Source of the DNA: Mucilaginibacter_A sp041088075
Lineage (GTDB): Bacteria; Bacteroidota; Bacteroidia; Sphingobacteriales; Sphingobacteriaceae
Assembly: GCF_041088075.1 (NCBI RefSeq)
Contig: NZ_JBGCVY010000046.1
Location: 4,091-68,090, forward strand
Direction: 5' to 3'
DNA: 64,000 bases
The position numbers and the translations under genes were made by a program. Of this stretch, positions 44,961 to 54,635 are shown piece after piece (position 1 is the first letter of the stretch; the number at the start of each line of letters is the position of its first letter). Below the pieces are notes generated by a model. The model was not told where the DNA came from, ran no database searches, and was given only the letters and a program-made list of their open reading frames with translations.

Positions 44961-45236
44961 ATGTCATTAAACATCAAACCAATTGGAGACAGAGTAGTGG
45001 TAGAAGCTGCCGCTGCCGAAGAAAAGACTGCATCCGGCATTTTCATTCCTGACACTGCAAAAGAAAAACCACAACGCGGAACCATCGTTGCAGTGGGCGA
45101 AGGCAAAAAAGATGAGCCTTTAGTTGTTAAAGTTGGCGATCAGGTTTTATATGGCAAATATGCCGGTACTGAAATTACTTACGAAGGTAAAGAGTACTTA
45201 ATTATGCGCGAATCAGATGTTTACGCGGTGCTGTAA
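44961..45236 (+). CDS. groES: Co-chaperonin GroES
   Basis: 91 residues from MSLNIKPIGDRVVVE; an upstream in-frame extension to 44874 is leader. Mobile loop EEKTASGIFIPDTAKEKPQ and KYAGTEITYEGKEYLIMRESD are intact. Caps GroEL; the groEL gene follows 57 bases later. Confidence 0.98.
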   Translation: MSLNIKPIGDRVVVEAAAAEEKTASGIFIPDTAKEKPQRGTIVAVGEGKKDEPLVVKVGDQVLYGKYAGTEITYEGKEYLIMRESDVYAVL

Positions 45237-45293
45237 ACTTAAACTGATTTTTATTAAAACGATTTATTTCAAAAAGTAAAATTCAAAAATACA

Positions 45294-46934
45294 ATGGCAA
45301 AACAAGTTAAATACAATGTAGAAGCACGCGATGCTTTAAAACGCGGTGTTGATATTTTAGCTAATGCAGTTAAAGTAACTTTAGGCCCAAAAGGCCGTAA
45401 CGTTATCATCGACAAAAAATTTGGTTCACCAATTATCACCAAAGACGGTGTAACGGTTGCTAAAGAAATCGAACTGAAAGATTCTTTAGAAAACATGGGC
45501 GCACAAATGGTAAAAGAAGTGGCTTCTAAAACTGCCGATATTGCAGGTGATGGAACAACTACGGCTACTGTTTTGGCCCAGGCTATCGTTACGGCCGGTA
45601 TTAAAAACGTGGCTGCCGGTGCAAACCCAATGGATTTGAAACGCGGTATTGATAAAGCGGTTGCGGCTGTTGTTGAAGATTTGAAAAAACAATCTCAAAC
45701 TGTTGGTGAAGACAATAACAAAATCAAACAAGTTGCTTCTATCTCTGCCAATAACGATGAAGTGATTGGTGCTTTAATTGCTACCGCAATGGAAAAAGTG
45801 GGCAAAGACGGCGTAATCACTGTTGAAGAAGCAAAAGGCACAGAAACTGAAGTGAGAACGGTTGAAGGTATGCAGTTTGACCGTGGTTATCTTTCCCCAT
45901 ATTTTGTTACCAATGCGGATAAAATGGAAGCGGAATTAGAAAACCCTTACATTTTGATCTACGATAAAAAGATTTCTTCGATGAAGGAATTGTTGCCGGT
46001 ATTGGAAAAACAAGTTCAAACAGGCAAACCGTTATTAATTATTGCTGAAGATTTAGACGGAGAAGCATTGGCAACTTTGGTTGTTAATAAAATCCGTGGT
46101 TCGCTAAAAGTGGTTGCTGTTAAAGCGCCTGGTTTTGGTGATCGTCGTAAAGCAATGTTGGAAGATATCGCAATTTTAACTGGCGGAACGGTAATTTCTG
46201 AAGAAAGAGGTTACAAATTAGAAAACGCCGACCTTTCTTACTTAGGTACTGCCGAAAAAATTGTGGTTGATAAAGACAACACAACCATAATCAATGGTGC
46301 AGGCCAATCCGAAGAAATTAAAAACCGCGTTAACCAGATTAAATCTCAAATTGAATCAACTACTTCTGATTACGACCGCGAAAAATTGCAAGAGCGCTTG
46401 GCCAAATTGTCCGGCGGTGTTGCTGTTCTTTACGTTGGTGCTGCTACCGAAGTAGAAATGAAAGAGAAAAAAGACCGTGTTGACGATGCTTTACATGCAA
46501 CCCGCGCTGCGGTTGAAGAAGGTATTGTTGCCGGTGGTGGTGTTGCTTTTATCCGCGCGGTAGATTCTTTAAAGGATTTGAAAGGCGAAAATGAAGACGA
46601 AAATACAGGTATCCAAATTATTCGTCGTGCTATTGAAGAACCATTGCGCCAAATTTGCGAAAACGCAGGTATCGAAGGTTCTATCGTAGTGCAAAAAGTA
46701 AAAGAAGGTACTGCTGATTTTGGTTACAATGCCCGTACCGATAAATACGAAAATTTAATTGGCGCCGGTGTGATTGATCCGACTAAAGTAGGCCGCGTAG
46801 CATTGGAAAATGCAGCTTCTATCGCAGCCATGTTGCTGACAACAGAAGTGGTTTTGGCAGACGACCCGGAAGATGAAAAAGGCGGTGCCGGTATGCCTCC
46901 AATGGGTGGTGGTGGCATGGGCGGCATGATGTAA
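45294..46934 (+). CDS. groEL: Chaperonin GroEL
   Basis: 546 residues. ATP-binding GDGTTTATVLAQ and the hallmark AAVEEGIVAGGGVAF; C-terminal GGMGGMM tail. Protein-folding chamber, single copy here. Codon use is strongly biased like the ribosomal genes. Perfect terminator follows. Confidence 0.99.
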   Translation: MAKQVKYNVEARDALKRGVDILANAVKVTLGPKGRNVIIDKKFGSPIITKDGVTVAKEIELKDSLENMGAQMVKEVASKTADIAGDGTTTATVLAQAIVTAGIKNVAAGANPMDLKRGIDKAVAAVVEDLKKQSQTVGEDNNKIKQVASISANNDEVIGALIATAMEKVGKDGVITVEEAKGTETEVRTVEGMQFDRGYLSPYFVTNADKMEAELENPYILIYDKKISSMKELLPVLEKQVQTGKPLLIIAEDLDGEALATLVVNKIRGSLKVVAVKAPGFGDRRKAMLEDIAILTGGTVISEERGYKLENADLSYLGTAEKIVVDKDNTTIINGAGQSEEIKNRVNQIKSQIESTTSDYDREKLQERLAKLSGGVAVLYVGAATEVEMKEKKDRVDDALHATRAAVEEGIVAGGGVAFIRAVDSLKDLKGENEDENTGIQIIRRAIEEPLRQICENAGIEGSIVVQKVKEGTADFGYNARTDKYENLIGAGVIDPTKVGRVALENAASIAAMLLTTEVVLADDPEDEKGGAGMPPMGGGGMGGMM

Positions 46935-46973
46935 TCAAGCCGTTTCATTCTTAAACACTTTTTAATATATACT

Positions 46974-47005
46974 GAAAGCCTGTCTGTTAAATCAGACAGG
47001 CTTTC
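46974..47005 (+). terminator. Terminator after groEL
   Basis: GAAAGCCTGTCTG and CAGACAGGCTTTC, perfect 13-bp stem with six-base loop; 40 bases after the stop. The rest of the 363-bp gap to 47297 holds a core (47031-47042) and AT-rich sequence with a doubtful 31-codon frame (47164-47259) that I do not call. Confidence 0.85.
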
Positions 47006-47297
47006 CTATTTTCTGCCAAAAATGGTGTGGTAAAAGAAGTATTGCTTTAAGAAATTGTTAAGGAATTTGCTTTTCTAACTTAATCAAGCGATTAAATGTT
47101 TAAACTTATATAAATATGACACTTTAGAAAATTGCAGGCATTAAGTTTGTACCATAAAAGACATGAAAGCACTTTGCACAAAAAAGAAACATTTTAGGAC
47201 TATCCTGATTGACTGGGTAGCTTTAGAAGTCCCCACTATTTTATTTTCTCTGTTGTAATTGGTATTAAAAGAAAATTATCGAAAAAAACTTACTTTT

Positions 47298-48644
47298 TCA
47301 AATTTGTTGTCTTGCTTTAATATCCAAGTATTTATTAATAGCAGTAACTGTTAAATCTTTGGGATCGCACAAAATGGATTGAATACCAAATCGGTTCAAT
47401 TCTTTTACAATCAGTTTCTTTTCATACAAAAACTTTTCAGCAATGGTTTTAATGTAGATATCTTCTACATCGTTCGCTGGCTCTCGTGTTATTTTTTCCA
47501 GTTCTGTATTTTTAAAAAATACTACTAAAAGCAAATGTAAACGGGCAATTTTCCGCAGAAAAGGCAACTGCCGCTCCATGGCAGCAAGGCTTTCGAAATT
47601 GGTGAAAAAAATCAACAGACTGCGTTGTTTTATTGCCCCACGAACAGTGCCGTACAACGCTTCCATATTCGTTTCTAAATAGCGCGTTTTTTCTTTATGA
47701 AGTACTTGCAATAATTTATGAAGATGGCCGGAACGACGGTCAGCAGGAACCACAGCGCCAATTTTTTCGGAAACGGTGATTAAACCTGCGCGGTCTTCTT
47801 TCAGCATTGCCACATTTAACAAAGCCAGCGTTGCGTTGATGGCATAATCCAGCAAACTCAAACCTTCAAACGGCATTTTCATCGCCCGCGATTTATCAAT
47901 GATGCAAAACACCTGCTGCGATTTTTCGTCGGTAAAAGCATTCACCATTGTATCGCCTTTTCGGGCAGTGGCTTTCCAGTTGATGGTTCGGTAATCATCG
48001 CCGGGAACATAGTTTTTGATCTGCTCAAACTCCATGCTATGCCCAATCCGCCTAATCTTTTTAACACCAATTTCGGTCAAACGGTTAGAAACAGCCAGCA
48101 GTTCGTATTGCTGCATCTGCAAAAAAGAAGGATAAACGGGCAATACTTCTGCCTGCTCAAAAGTGTAACGGCGGCTAATGAGTTTAATTGGTGACTGAAC
48201 GTAAGCAAGAATATCGCCAAACTCATATTCACCGCGTTTAGTTGGCCGAAGCTGGTAATTGATCATTTTATGCTCACGCGATTTCAAACTGGTTTTAAAC
48301 CAAAGATCACGTTTTTGAAATTGAAAGGGGGTTTCATCAATCAAACCCAAATTGATAGCGAACGGATAAAAGTTTTCTACGTAAATCCCCAAGTCGTTTT
48401 CGTCGCCGTTGCTTAAACGTTCGGGAGCGTTCCTTCGGGCAAAAACACCATTTTTTGTTCGGTATAGCAAAACCAGGTCAATCAGCAGCAGCAATAGCAA
48501 AGCCCAAAAAAAGAACAGCGGCACATCGCCCATCCAACTGAAAAAAAAGGACAGTAAAAACAGTATCACCGACAAGCCTAAACCGAAAAACAAGCGGCCG
48601 CCGAGGAAAAGGTTTTGGTAAAAATTGGTGTAAAGGTTTTTCAA
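47298..48644 (-). CDS. DUF58 domain protein of MoxR operon
   Basis: 448 residues starting at TTG: two N-terminal membrane helices, then DUF58 with PGDDYRTINWKATARKGDTMVNAF, a degenerate von Willebrand A fold. Encoded right after a MoxR ATPase, the usual partner; such pairs assist assembly of other proteins. An exact core (48555-48566) is read in frame within the second helix as ILFLL. The leader GGTAAAAGAAGTATC is another core shared with the MoxR stop. Confidence 0.88.
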   Translation of the reverse strand: MKNLYTNFYQNLFLGGRLFFGLGLSVILFLLSFFFSWMGDVPLFFFWALLLLLLIDLVLLYRTKNGVFARRNAPERLSNGDENDLGIYVENFYPFAINLGLIDETPFQFQKRDLWFKTSLKSREHKMINYQLRPTKRGEYEFGDILAYVQSPIKLISRRYTFEQAEVLPVYPSFLQMQQYELLAVSNRLTEIGVKKIRRIGHSMEFEQIKNYVPGDDYRTINWKATARKGDTMVNAFTDEKSQQVFCIIDKSRAMKMPFEGLSLLDYAINATLALLNVAMLKEDRAGLITVSEKIGAVVPADRRSGHLHKLLQVLHKEKTRYLETNMEALYGTVRGAIKQRSLLIFFTNFESLAAMERQLPFLRKIARLHLLLVVFFKNTELEKITREPANDVEDIYIKTIAEKFLYEKKLIVKELNRFGIQSILCDPKDLTVTAINKYLDIKARQQI

Positions 48645-48654
48645 GATACTTCTT

Positions 48655-49632
48655 TTACCGTGGTATTTCTAACTTTTGGATAATTTGCTGCACCACTTCA
48701 TCCGGTGTTACGCCTTCCATTTCTTTATCCGGCGAAAGCATGATGCGGTGTCGCAAAACAGCAGGCGTAACGTAAATGATGTCTTCGGGCGTAACAAAAT
48801 CACGGCCGCTGATGGCGGCAATGGCTTTGGCGGCGTTAACAATGGCCAACGAAGCACGCGGCGAACCGCCCAAATAAAGCGATTTGCTGTTACGCGTTTC
48901 GTGGATAATTTTGGCGACAAACTCCAGCAATTTGGATTCGACATGCAAACTACGCACTTGGTTGCGGTAAATTCCTATTTGTGCAGCCGTCAAAATCGGT
49001 TTAATTTCGTCTAATTGTTCGGTTGCTTTTTGCTGATGGTGTTGCTGCAAAATAACCGTTTCTTCTTGTAATGAAGGATATTTCACTTCAATTTTAAACA
49101 AAAAACGGTCGAGCTGCGCTTCCGGCAAACGGTAAGTTCCTTCCTGGTCAATTGGGTTTTGCGTGGCGAGGATGACGAACGGTTCCTGCATCGGGTACGT
49201 TTGCCCATCAATCGTGATTTGCCGCTCTTCCATCACCTCAAACAAAGCAGATTGCGTTTTTGCCGGCGCGCGGTTAATCTCGTCCACCAAAATAACATTG
49301 CCAAAAATTGGACCTTGCTTAAACTCAAATTCGCTTTCTTTTGGGTTGAAAACCGAAGTGCCCAACACATCTGAAGGCATCAGATCGGGCGTAAATTGGA
49401 TGCGCGAAAAACTGGCATCAATACATTTGGCGATGAGTTTGGCCGTCAAAGTTTTGGCCACGCCGGGTACGCCTTCAATCAAAACGTGTCCGTTGGCCAA
49501 AATTCCGGCAATCAGCAGCGTAATCATTTCCTGCTGGCCTACCACTACTTTTGCCAGCGTATTTTTTATTTCAGTTACCGATTGGTTTAATTGCGTGAGA
49601 TCGGTCCTCGCGCTAAAAATTTCTTCTTCCAT
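48655..49632 (-). CDS. MoxR-family AAA+ ATPase
   Basis: 325 residues: Walker A GVPGVAKT, Walker B ILVDEINRAPAKTQ-type (VDEINRAPAKTQSALFEVMEE), sensor ATQNPIDQEGTYRLPEAQLDRF. MoxR chaperone-type ATPase; starts one base after the stop-start overlap with the DUF4350 gene. The TAA stop is the first codon of a core repeat (48646-48657). Confidence 0.95.
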   Translation of the reverse strand: MEEEIFSARTDLTQLNQSVTEIKNTLAKVVVGQQEMITLLIAGILANGHVLIEGVPGVAKTLTAKLIAKCIDASFSRIQFTPDLMPSDVLGTSVFNPKESEFEFKQGPIFGNVILVDEINRAPAKTQSALFEVMEERQITIDGQTYPMQEPFVILATQNPIDQEGTYRLPEAQLDRFLFKIEVKYPSLQEETVILQQHHQQKATEQLDEIKPILTAAQIGIYRNQVRSLHVESKLLEFVAKIIHETRNSKSLYLGGSPRASLAIVNAAKAIAAISGRDFVTPEDIIYVTPAVLRHRIMLSPDKEMEGVTPDEVVQQIIQKLEIPR

Positions 49633-50831
49633 TATAAGCCTGTTTGCTTGTAAAATTGTTCTGTTAACTGATTGAGTTGGATTAATTCCTTGTCCGAAAT
49701 CTGTTTTCCGGTTTGCACGTAATCAATATGTTTAAAAATATCCGCAACCAAATCGGCATTTGCGCCGCTTTTACGGATTAAAGTTTGCATCAGTTCCTGG
49801 TCAATTACGTTAGTTTTCAATTGATAACGGCTGCGAATTTGTTCTAAAAAGAAAGTAACTTTTTTGGCAGCGATGTTTAAATTGTTGCGCTGCTGGTAGT
49901 AAACCTGGCCAACCACCTGCACAAATTCGACGGTTGTATTTTGAAGCGGATCGGCAACCGGAATGATGCGCTGCCGGCGTTTCGCCTCGTACAACACAAA
50001 AAAAAGCAGGCTAAACAAAGCAATAAAATAAGCCCAGCGCAATTCATGATGGCTTAAAAAAACGCGCATTGGCGAATCGCCCTCGCCTTCCGGCCCGGCC
50101 GCAGCGTATTCATCCCAAATAATTTCTCCTTTTGCGGGCAAATACGAAAGCGCTTTGGCGGCATAATCGCTGCCTTCGGTTTTAAGCAAGTTGTAGTTGG
50201 TAAAATAATCGGGGCTCGGCATCAAATACAAAAAGCCTCGGCCAAAAGCGTAGCGGATAAAATTGGCGTGCTTATATTGGTTTTTGCCGAGGACGACAGC
50301 TTTGGAAGTATCAAATTTACTGAAGTATTGATTGCCGATTTGCCTGTCGAACATATAAGTTTTCTTTGGGTCCAACATCGGATTGGTAAAACTCAGCTTA
50401 GTTTTTTTTGTGGAAGAAAACGATGGCTCGCTGTTGATTTTTAATTTCAACGTATCGCTTAAAAACTTGCTCACATAAAAAGAGGCGATAAAAACAGCAT
50501 TCCCTTTTTTAATGTAATCCAGCATTTGGCCAAAATCAGCGGCATCAATATCTGCTTTTTGCGCGATAATTAAGTAACTGCCGGGCTGGTAACGGTGTTC
50601 ATTCACCGCATCAAACAAGGTATTGTAAACCGGCATCCGGGTAGTTTGGATGGTGGCGCCGGGAAAAATATCGTTTAACTGATGGTTTAACAGGTAAGTG
50701 CCATAGGGGATTTTATCCGTGTCGAGATAAGTCGGGCTCCAATCCACTGGTTTTGGCCGGTTATACTGCACCACGCAATAAAATATGAGCAGCGCAAAAG
50801 CGATGGCTACGTAAATTTTCAGGTCTTTCAT
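49632..50831 (-). CDS. DUF4350 family protein
   Basis: 399 residues: N-terminal helix, a Rossmann-like periplasmic domain (about 40-260), a second membrane helix (YFIALFSLLFFVLYEAKRRQR) and a helical tail. DUF4350 genes accompany MoxR/DUF58 in Bacteroidota and Actinobacteria; role unknown. A core (50489-50500) is read in frame as GNAVFIASF. Overlaps the upstream gene by four bases. Confidence 0.85.
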   Translation of the reverse strand: MKDLKIYVAIAFALLIFYCVVQYNRPKPVDWSPTYLDTDKIPYGTYLLNHQLNDIFPGATIQTTRMPVYNTLFDAVNEHRYQPGSYLIIAQKADIDAADFGQMLDYIKKGNAVFIASFYVSKFLSDTLKLKINSEPSFSSTKKTKLSFTNPMLDPKKTYMFDRQIGNQYFSKFDTSKAVVLGKNQYKHANFIRYAFGRGFLYLMPSPDYFTNYNLLKTEGSDYAAKALSYLPAKGEIIWDEYAAAGPEGEGDSPMRVFLSHHELRWAYFIALFSLLFFVLYEAKRRQRIIPVADPLQNTTVEFVQVVGQVYYQQRNNLNIAAKKVTFFLEQIRSRYQLKTNVIDQELMQTLIRKSGANADLVADIFKHIDYVQTGKQISDKELIQLNQLTEQFYKQTGL

Positions 50832-51550
50832 CGCAGCTTTGGGTTAAATTGCTGAAACGCGTTTTTGATCTGCTGAAAATTTTCCTGATCAACCTTAAAA
50901 TTGCCATACCAAACGTACTCGAACTGCCGCGTTAACAAACCGAACTTTTGCTGCTGCTCCGGGTTTTGTATTTCGTGCAGATAAGCCAAGTTCGTTTTAT
51001 CCGCTTTCCATTGGATGGCACCAGCATCACTCAGCTTCTTCAAACAATTCAAAAAAAGCAAACGCACGGCCAATCGGAAATTGCGGCTGGCAATGGCTTT
51101 TTCTATCTCTTCTTCAAAACTGATTTCGTGGATGTTTTCGACCGATTCGTTGTAAGGGATTTCGACCGTGTTTGTTTTACCGGTAAAAATTTGCATCACG
51201 TCCATTCCCATCACTTTTAAAACCAAAAAAACCAAAGCCGCGGTGCCCAAAATGATAAAAAGCCATTGCAAAATGCTGCCGGTTACACGGCCGCGCGCCA
51301 GGTTATCCACCTGATACCAAAACCAATTCCAAAACTGGTTCCATAAGGATAAGCCTTCTTCCGCATCGGCAGCGTATTTAAAATCGCGCTGCTGCCGGTA
51401 ATCATTTAGCGTAACGGCGTTAAAATTCCGGATTTGTACTTTGCTGCTGTCTGCACGCACAATGGCCGCAGCTTTTTTTGATACCAATTTTTGTGCGATA
51501 AAAGAAGCATTCAAAAACAGTAGGCAAAGCAAACCGAAAACTTTCAGCAT
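50828..51550 (-). CDS. DUF4129 family protein with core element at signal peptide
   Basis: 240 residues from MLKVFGLLCLLFL; the longer frame to 51601 overlaps the neighbour and lacks the signal peptide. A membrane helix (LQWLFIILGTAALVFLVLKVM) precedes the DUF4129 domain (AVRLLFLNCLKKL, YVWYGNFKVD). A full core element (51499-51510) is read as LNASFIAQKLVS just after the signal-peptide hydrophobic core, close to the expected cleavage site. Confidence 0.82.
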   Translation of the reverse strand: MLKVFGLLCLLFLNASFIAQKLVSKKAAAIVRADSSKVQIRNFNAVTLNDYRQQRDFKYAADAEEGLSLWNQFWNWFWYQVDNLARGRVTGSILQWLFIILGTAALVFLVLKVMGMDVMQIFTGKTNTVEIPYNESVENIHEISFEEEIEKAIASRNFRLAVRLLFLNCLKKLSDAGAIQWKADKTNLAYLHEIQNPEQQQKFGLLTRQFEYVWYGNFKVDQENFQQIKNAFQQFNPKLR

Positions 51551-51554
51551 CAAA

Positions 51555-52442
51555 TTAGTATTCTTCTTTTGGTAAACCTGCATCCAAATCATTATTGCCA
51601 AAGTTGTTGATGCGGTTCATCAAACCGGTTCCTTCTTTCTGTTCATTTAAATTGAAATAGCACAAAGCGGCGGCGATGGAGGGCAACATGTAAAACACGT
51701 AGCAAAGCGCAGAAACGACGGTGGTAAGCATCAGGCCGGAAGAAGTTGGCTTTGTTTTCGATAAAAACATAGAGCCAACCGTTAAAAGCGTTGCCGGAAG
51801 GACGAAAACCATCATGGCTGCATAAGTGATGATGGTGATGACGATGAGCACGCCAAAAGTTTGCCACCAGTTTTCTTTGATCAGCCTAAAACTTTTTGAC
51901 CAGCCTTGGCCCAGACCCACGTTTTCAAAAACGATGACCGGCAGGATGAGCGATAAAATGGGCATCAAATAAAAGCCGGGAACGAGACAAAGCGCAAAAC
52001 CGATGATAAAGACTATTGCGATAACGAAATAGCTGCCTAAAAAACGGAAAAAGTAGTGTTTAAAATAGCCCCAAACTTCTTCGGTATCGGGCGCAACGTT
52101 TCCTTTTTCTTTGTACAAAGCCATGAAGGAAAGCGGCAATAAACTAAGGGAAGTAAGCGATAACAAACCGAAAACTAAACTTAGAAAATAAGATATTCCA
52201 AACATCCCTAATAACCTTCCACGCCATTCTTGAGATGGAACGTTAGTCATTTGATTGCCCATTGCTCCAATCAACTGTTTTTGCTGCAACAATGTCACAA
52301 TCAGATTTGCCACAATAAAAAAGCCGCAAATAATGACGTAAGATTTTAACAAAGGCTTCCAGTTTTGGCCGATAAAAGTAAATGTGTCGCCGATAATTTC
52401 CCCGAAATCGCGGGTTTTAACTAATTCAATTTTTGGTTGCAT
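51555..52442 (-). CDS. Multi-pass membrane protein of MoxR operon
   Basis: 295 residues with about six hydrophobic helices (for example YFLSLVFGLLSLTSLSLLPL, YFVIAIVFIIGFALCLVPG) in the style of YciC/GPDPase-membrane-domain proteins. Not assignable further. Six bases separate it from the SpoIIM-like gene, so they are one transcript. Confidence 0.75.
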   Translation of the reverse strand: MQPKIELVKTRDFGEIIGDTFTFIGQNWKPLLKSYVIICGFFIVANLIVTLLQQKQLIGAMGNQMTNVPSQEWRGRLLGMFGISYFLSLVFGLLSLTSLSLLPLSFMALYKEKGNVAPDTEEVWGYFKHYFFRFLGSYFVIAIVFIIGFALCLVPGFYLMPILSLILPVIVFENVGLGQGWSKSFRLIKENWWQTFGVLIVITIITYAAMMVFVLPATLLTVGSMFLSKTKPTSSGLMLTTVVSALCYVFYMLPSIAAALCYFNLNEQKEGTGLMNRINNFGNNDLDAGLPKEEY

Positions 52443-52448
52443 GTTGGT

Positions 52449-53405
52449 TTAATTTAGGTTTAGGTTGAGTTTTTTATGGAGATAATTTGGGTAGATGACC
52501 ACGTAAGTAACGATAAAAACTGCCGATAAAAACAGTATCGTTACGCTGAGCCAGGTCGGCATTTCGGTGTGGCGGGTTACAAAACTTTCTAAAAAAGCAG
52601 CGGCAATAAAAATCGGAACCAAGCCGATCACCATTTTTGTCCCGTCTTTTGCGCCGCGTTTAAAAGATTCCATCCGCGTGTAGGTTTTCGGAAAAAGGAT
52701 GCTTTTGCCTAAAACCAAACCGGCGGCGCCGGCAATAATAATGGAAGAAATTTCTAACGTTCCGTGGATCCAGATCACCAGAACTGATTTCAGCCCAAAA
52801 CCTTTGCTAAAGAAAAAATACTCGAAAGCACCGAGCATAATCCCGTTTCGGATCAATGCGTAAATACTCCCCAGCGACAAAAACACGCCGCCAACAAAAC
52901 AGTAAAAAGCCACAAAAATATTGTTAAAGGCAATCCCAAAGAACATGGTGTACGGGTTTTCGCGCTTGTAAACGCCAAACGGATCACCTTTGGCAATATT
53001 GGCTTCCGTCATGTTGACGTAGTGGTCACCCAAAATCAAACGCAAAAAGTTGTTGTCGTACTTGGCCGATAATGCGCCCATCAAGGCAAAAACAACCGTA
53101 AACAAAAACGCGTACAGCAATTGCCGCTGGTACTTCTTAAAAAGCAAAGGCAGTTCCTGCTCCCAAAACAAAATAAAACGGTTTGTTTTTTCCTTTTTGT
53201 TTTTGTAGATGGATTGGTGCAAACGCCCGGTTAAGCCGTTTAAATAAGCCGTGGTTTTAGATTGCGGGTAAAAAGTTTTGGCATAAGCCAGGTCGTCGGT
53301 CAGGCTGATGAAACGCTGCGCCAGTTCGTCCGGGTCTTGCGTTTGCATCTGCTCGTACTTTTGCCACTTATCCGAATTTTGTTTGATAAATAAAGCTTCG
53401 CGCAT
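52449..53405 (-). CDS. SpoIIM/DUF95 family membrane protein
   Basis: 318 residues from MREALFIKQNSDKW. An upstream in-frame extension to 53531 overlaps the divergent RDD gene and is not used; the ATG at 53405 takes its AT from a core repeat (53404-53415). SpoIIM-like helices include YTMFFGIAFNNIFVAFYCFVGG and VIWIHGTLEISSIIIAGAAG. In this operon type SpoIIM and RDD proteins are paired. A second core (52527-52538) is read in frame as LFLSAVFIV. Confidence 0.88.
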   Translation of the reverse strand: MREALFIKQNSDKWQKYEQMQTQDPDELAQRFISLTDDLAYAKTFYPQSKTTAYLNGLTGRLHQSIYKNKKEKTNRFILFWEQELPLLFKKYQRQLLYAFLFTVVFALMGALSAKYDNNFLRLILGDHYVNMTEANIAKGDPFGVYKRENPYTMFFGIAFNNIFVAFYCFVGGVFLSLGSIYALIRNGIMLGAFEYFFFSKGFGLKSVLVIWIHGTLEISSIIIAGAAGLVLGKSILFPKTYTRMESFKRGAKDGTKMVIGLVPIFIAAAFLESFVTRHTEMPTWLSVTILFLSAVFIVTYVVIYPNYLHKKLNLNLN

Positions 53406-53482
53406 GCTTCTTTTAGGGTATAAATTTTTCGATAAAGACGTTTTTAATTGTTGGGTAAGATAATTATTTCCGGCAATAAAAA

Positions 53483-53490
53483 TATATTTG
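53483..53490 (+). promoter_or_regulatory. -7 box before RDD gene
   Basis: TATATTTG matches TAnnTTTG; the ATG at 53497 is six bases on, implying a leaderless mRNA. Confidence 0.5.
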
Positions 53491-53496
53491 TTAGCG

Positions 53497-54228
53497 ATGC
53501 AAACGATAAAAATAACGACCGCCCAAAACATAGAAATTGATTACGAAGTGGCAGGTTTGGGCGAACGCATCGTGGCCAGGTTGATTGATTTCGGGATTTT
53601 TATTTTGATCTTGATAGCAGGCATCGCTATTGCTGCTTTCGTTGGAAATTCGGTACAAAAAGTAACTTTGTTTGGCTATGTATTTGGCGGTTTATACTTT
53701 CTATGGCTGCTGTCCTTAGTCTTTTACGATTTGGTTTGCGAAGTTTTTTTAAACGGACAAAGCGTTGGCAAAAGGATCATGAAAATTAAAGTGATCAGTT
53801 TGGATGGCACCCAGCCACGTTTGGGCCAGTATTTAATCCGCTGGCTGTTCCGTATTGTAGATTTTTTGATCACGTTTCAATTGGCTGGTTTGATTTCGGT
53901 TATTTTCACCCAAAACAAACAACGCCTGGGCGACTTGGCTGCCGGAACTACTTTGGTTACCACCAAACCCCGGACAAATGTTAGCCAGATTGCTTTTGCG
54001 CCGGTTCCAGCAGATTATGTTCCGGTATTTAAGGAAGTGAACCAACTGGCTGATCGAGATATTGTACTAATCCACGAAGTTATCCAAAGCCATAACCCGG
54101 TTTTAGTGCATCAAATGGCTAATCAAATTAAAACGCATTTGAGTATTAAAACCGGTTTTGATGATGCAACTTTCCTGCAAACTATTATTAAAGACTACAA
54201 TTTTGTAATGTCGAAAATGGAATTGTAA
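53497..54228 (+). CDS. RDD family membrane protein
   Basis: 243 residues from MQTIKITTAQN. The RDD signature is present as ERIVARLIDFGIFI (R and two D positions), with helices to about 150 and a soluble tail (DRDIVLIHEVIQSHNPV). Divergent from the SpoIIM-like gene, its usual neighbour. Confidence 0.9.
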   Translation: MQTIKITTAQNIEIDYEVAGLGERIVARLIDFGIFILILIAGIAIAAFVGNSVQKVTLFGYVFGGLYFLWLLSLVFYDLVCEVFLNGQSVGKRIMKIKVISLDGTQPRLGQYLIRWLFRIVDFLITFQLAGLISVIFTQNKQRLGDLAAGTTLVTTKPRTNVSQIAFAPVPADYVPVFKEVNQLADRDIVLIHEVIQSHNPVLVHQMANQIKTHLSIKTGFDDATFLQTIIKDYNFVMSKMEL

Positions 54229-54289
54229 GGAAACGAAAAATAAGTTTTTCAAAGAGCCGCCAATTTTGTAGAAATAAATTTCAACCCGT

Positions 54290-54586
54290 TTAAAACAAAG
54301 GCGAAATTTTAAAAGCGTAAGAAACAATTACCGTAACAGCAGCAATCACCCATAAAACTTTCGAAATATTTTCTGCCTGAGGAAACCGCACTTTCATCTT
54401 TAACAAAAAAAACACTGCTAAAAGAAGTATCGGCACGGTGGCCGGGTAATAATGCCAGCTTTCCAACCAGTTTCCCTTTAGCAAAGCCAGTACCGATCGT
54501 TGAAAACCGCAACCCGGACAATCAATTCCCGTAAAGTGTTTAAACGGGCAAGGCAGAAAAAAACGGTTCATCCAACTTTCGGTCAT
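54290..54586 (-). CDS. DUF2752 family membrane protein
   Basis: 98 residues: CPFKHFTGIDCPGCGFQRSVLALLKG is the DUF2752 Cys-rich motif, then two membrane helices. Function unknown. A core (54419-54430) is read in frame as ILLLAV within the first helix. Confidence 0.88.
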   Translation of the reverse strand: MTESWMNRFFLPCPFKHFTGIDCPGCGFQRSVLALLKGNWLESWHYYPATVPILLLAVFFLLKMKVRFPQAENISKVLWVIAAVTVIVSYAFKISPLF

Positions 54587-54635
54587 GGTTATTTAAACAG
54601 CAGCAATGCCTGCTTCACATCGCTTTTAAAAATAG

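Noticed and set aside
45512..45530. GTAAAAGAAGTGG in groEL as a core
   Set aside because: Encodes the conserved MVKEVAS; natural coding match with the AT missing.
47164..47259. 31-codon frame after groEL
   Set aside because: No ribosome site, family or conservation cue.
46935..47297. tRNA or small RNA after groEL
   Set aside because: No cloverleaf or known RNA motif could be recognised by eye.
52449..53531. Longer SpoIIM-like frame
   Set aside because: Runs into the divergent RDD gene and its promoter; ATG at 53405 fits the family.
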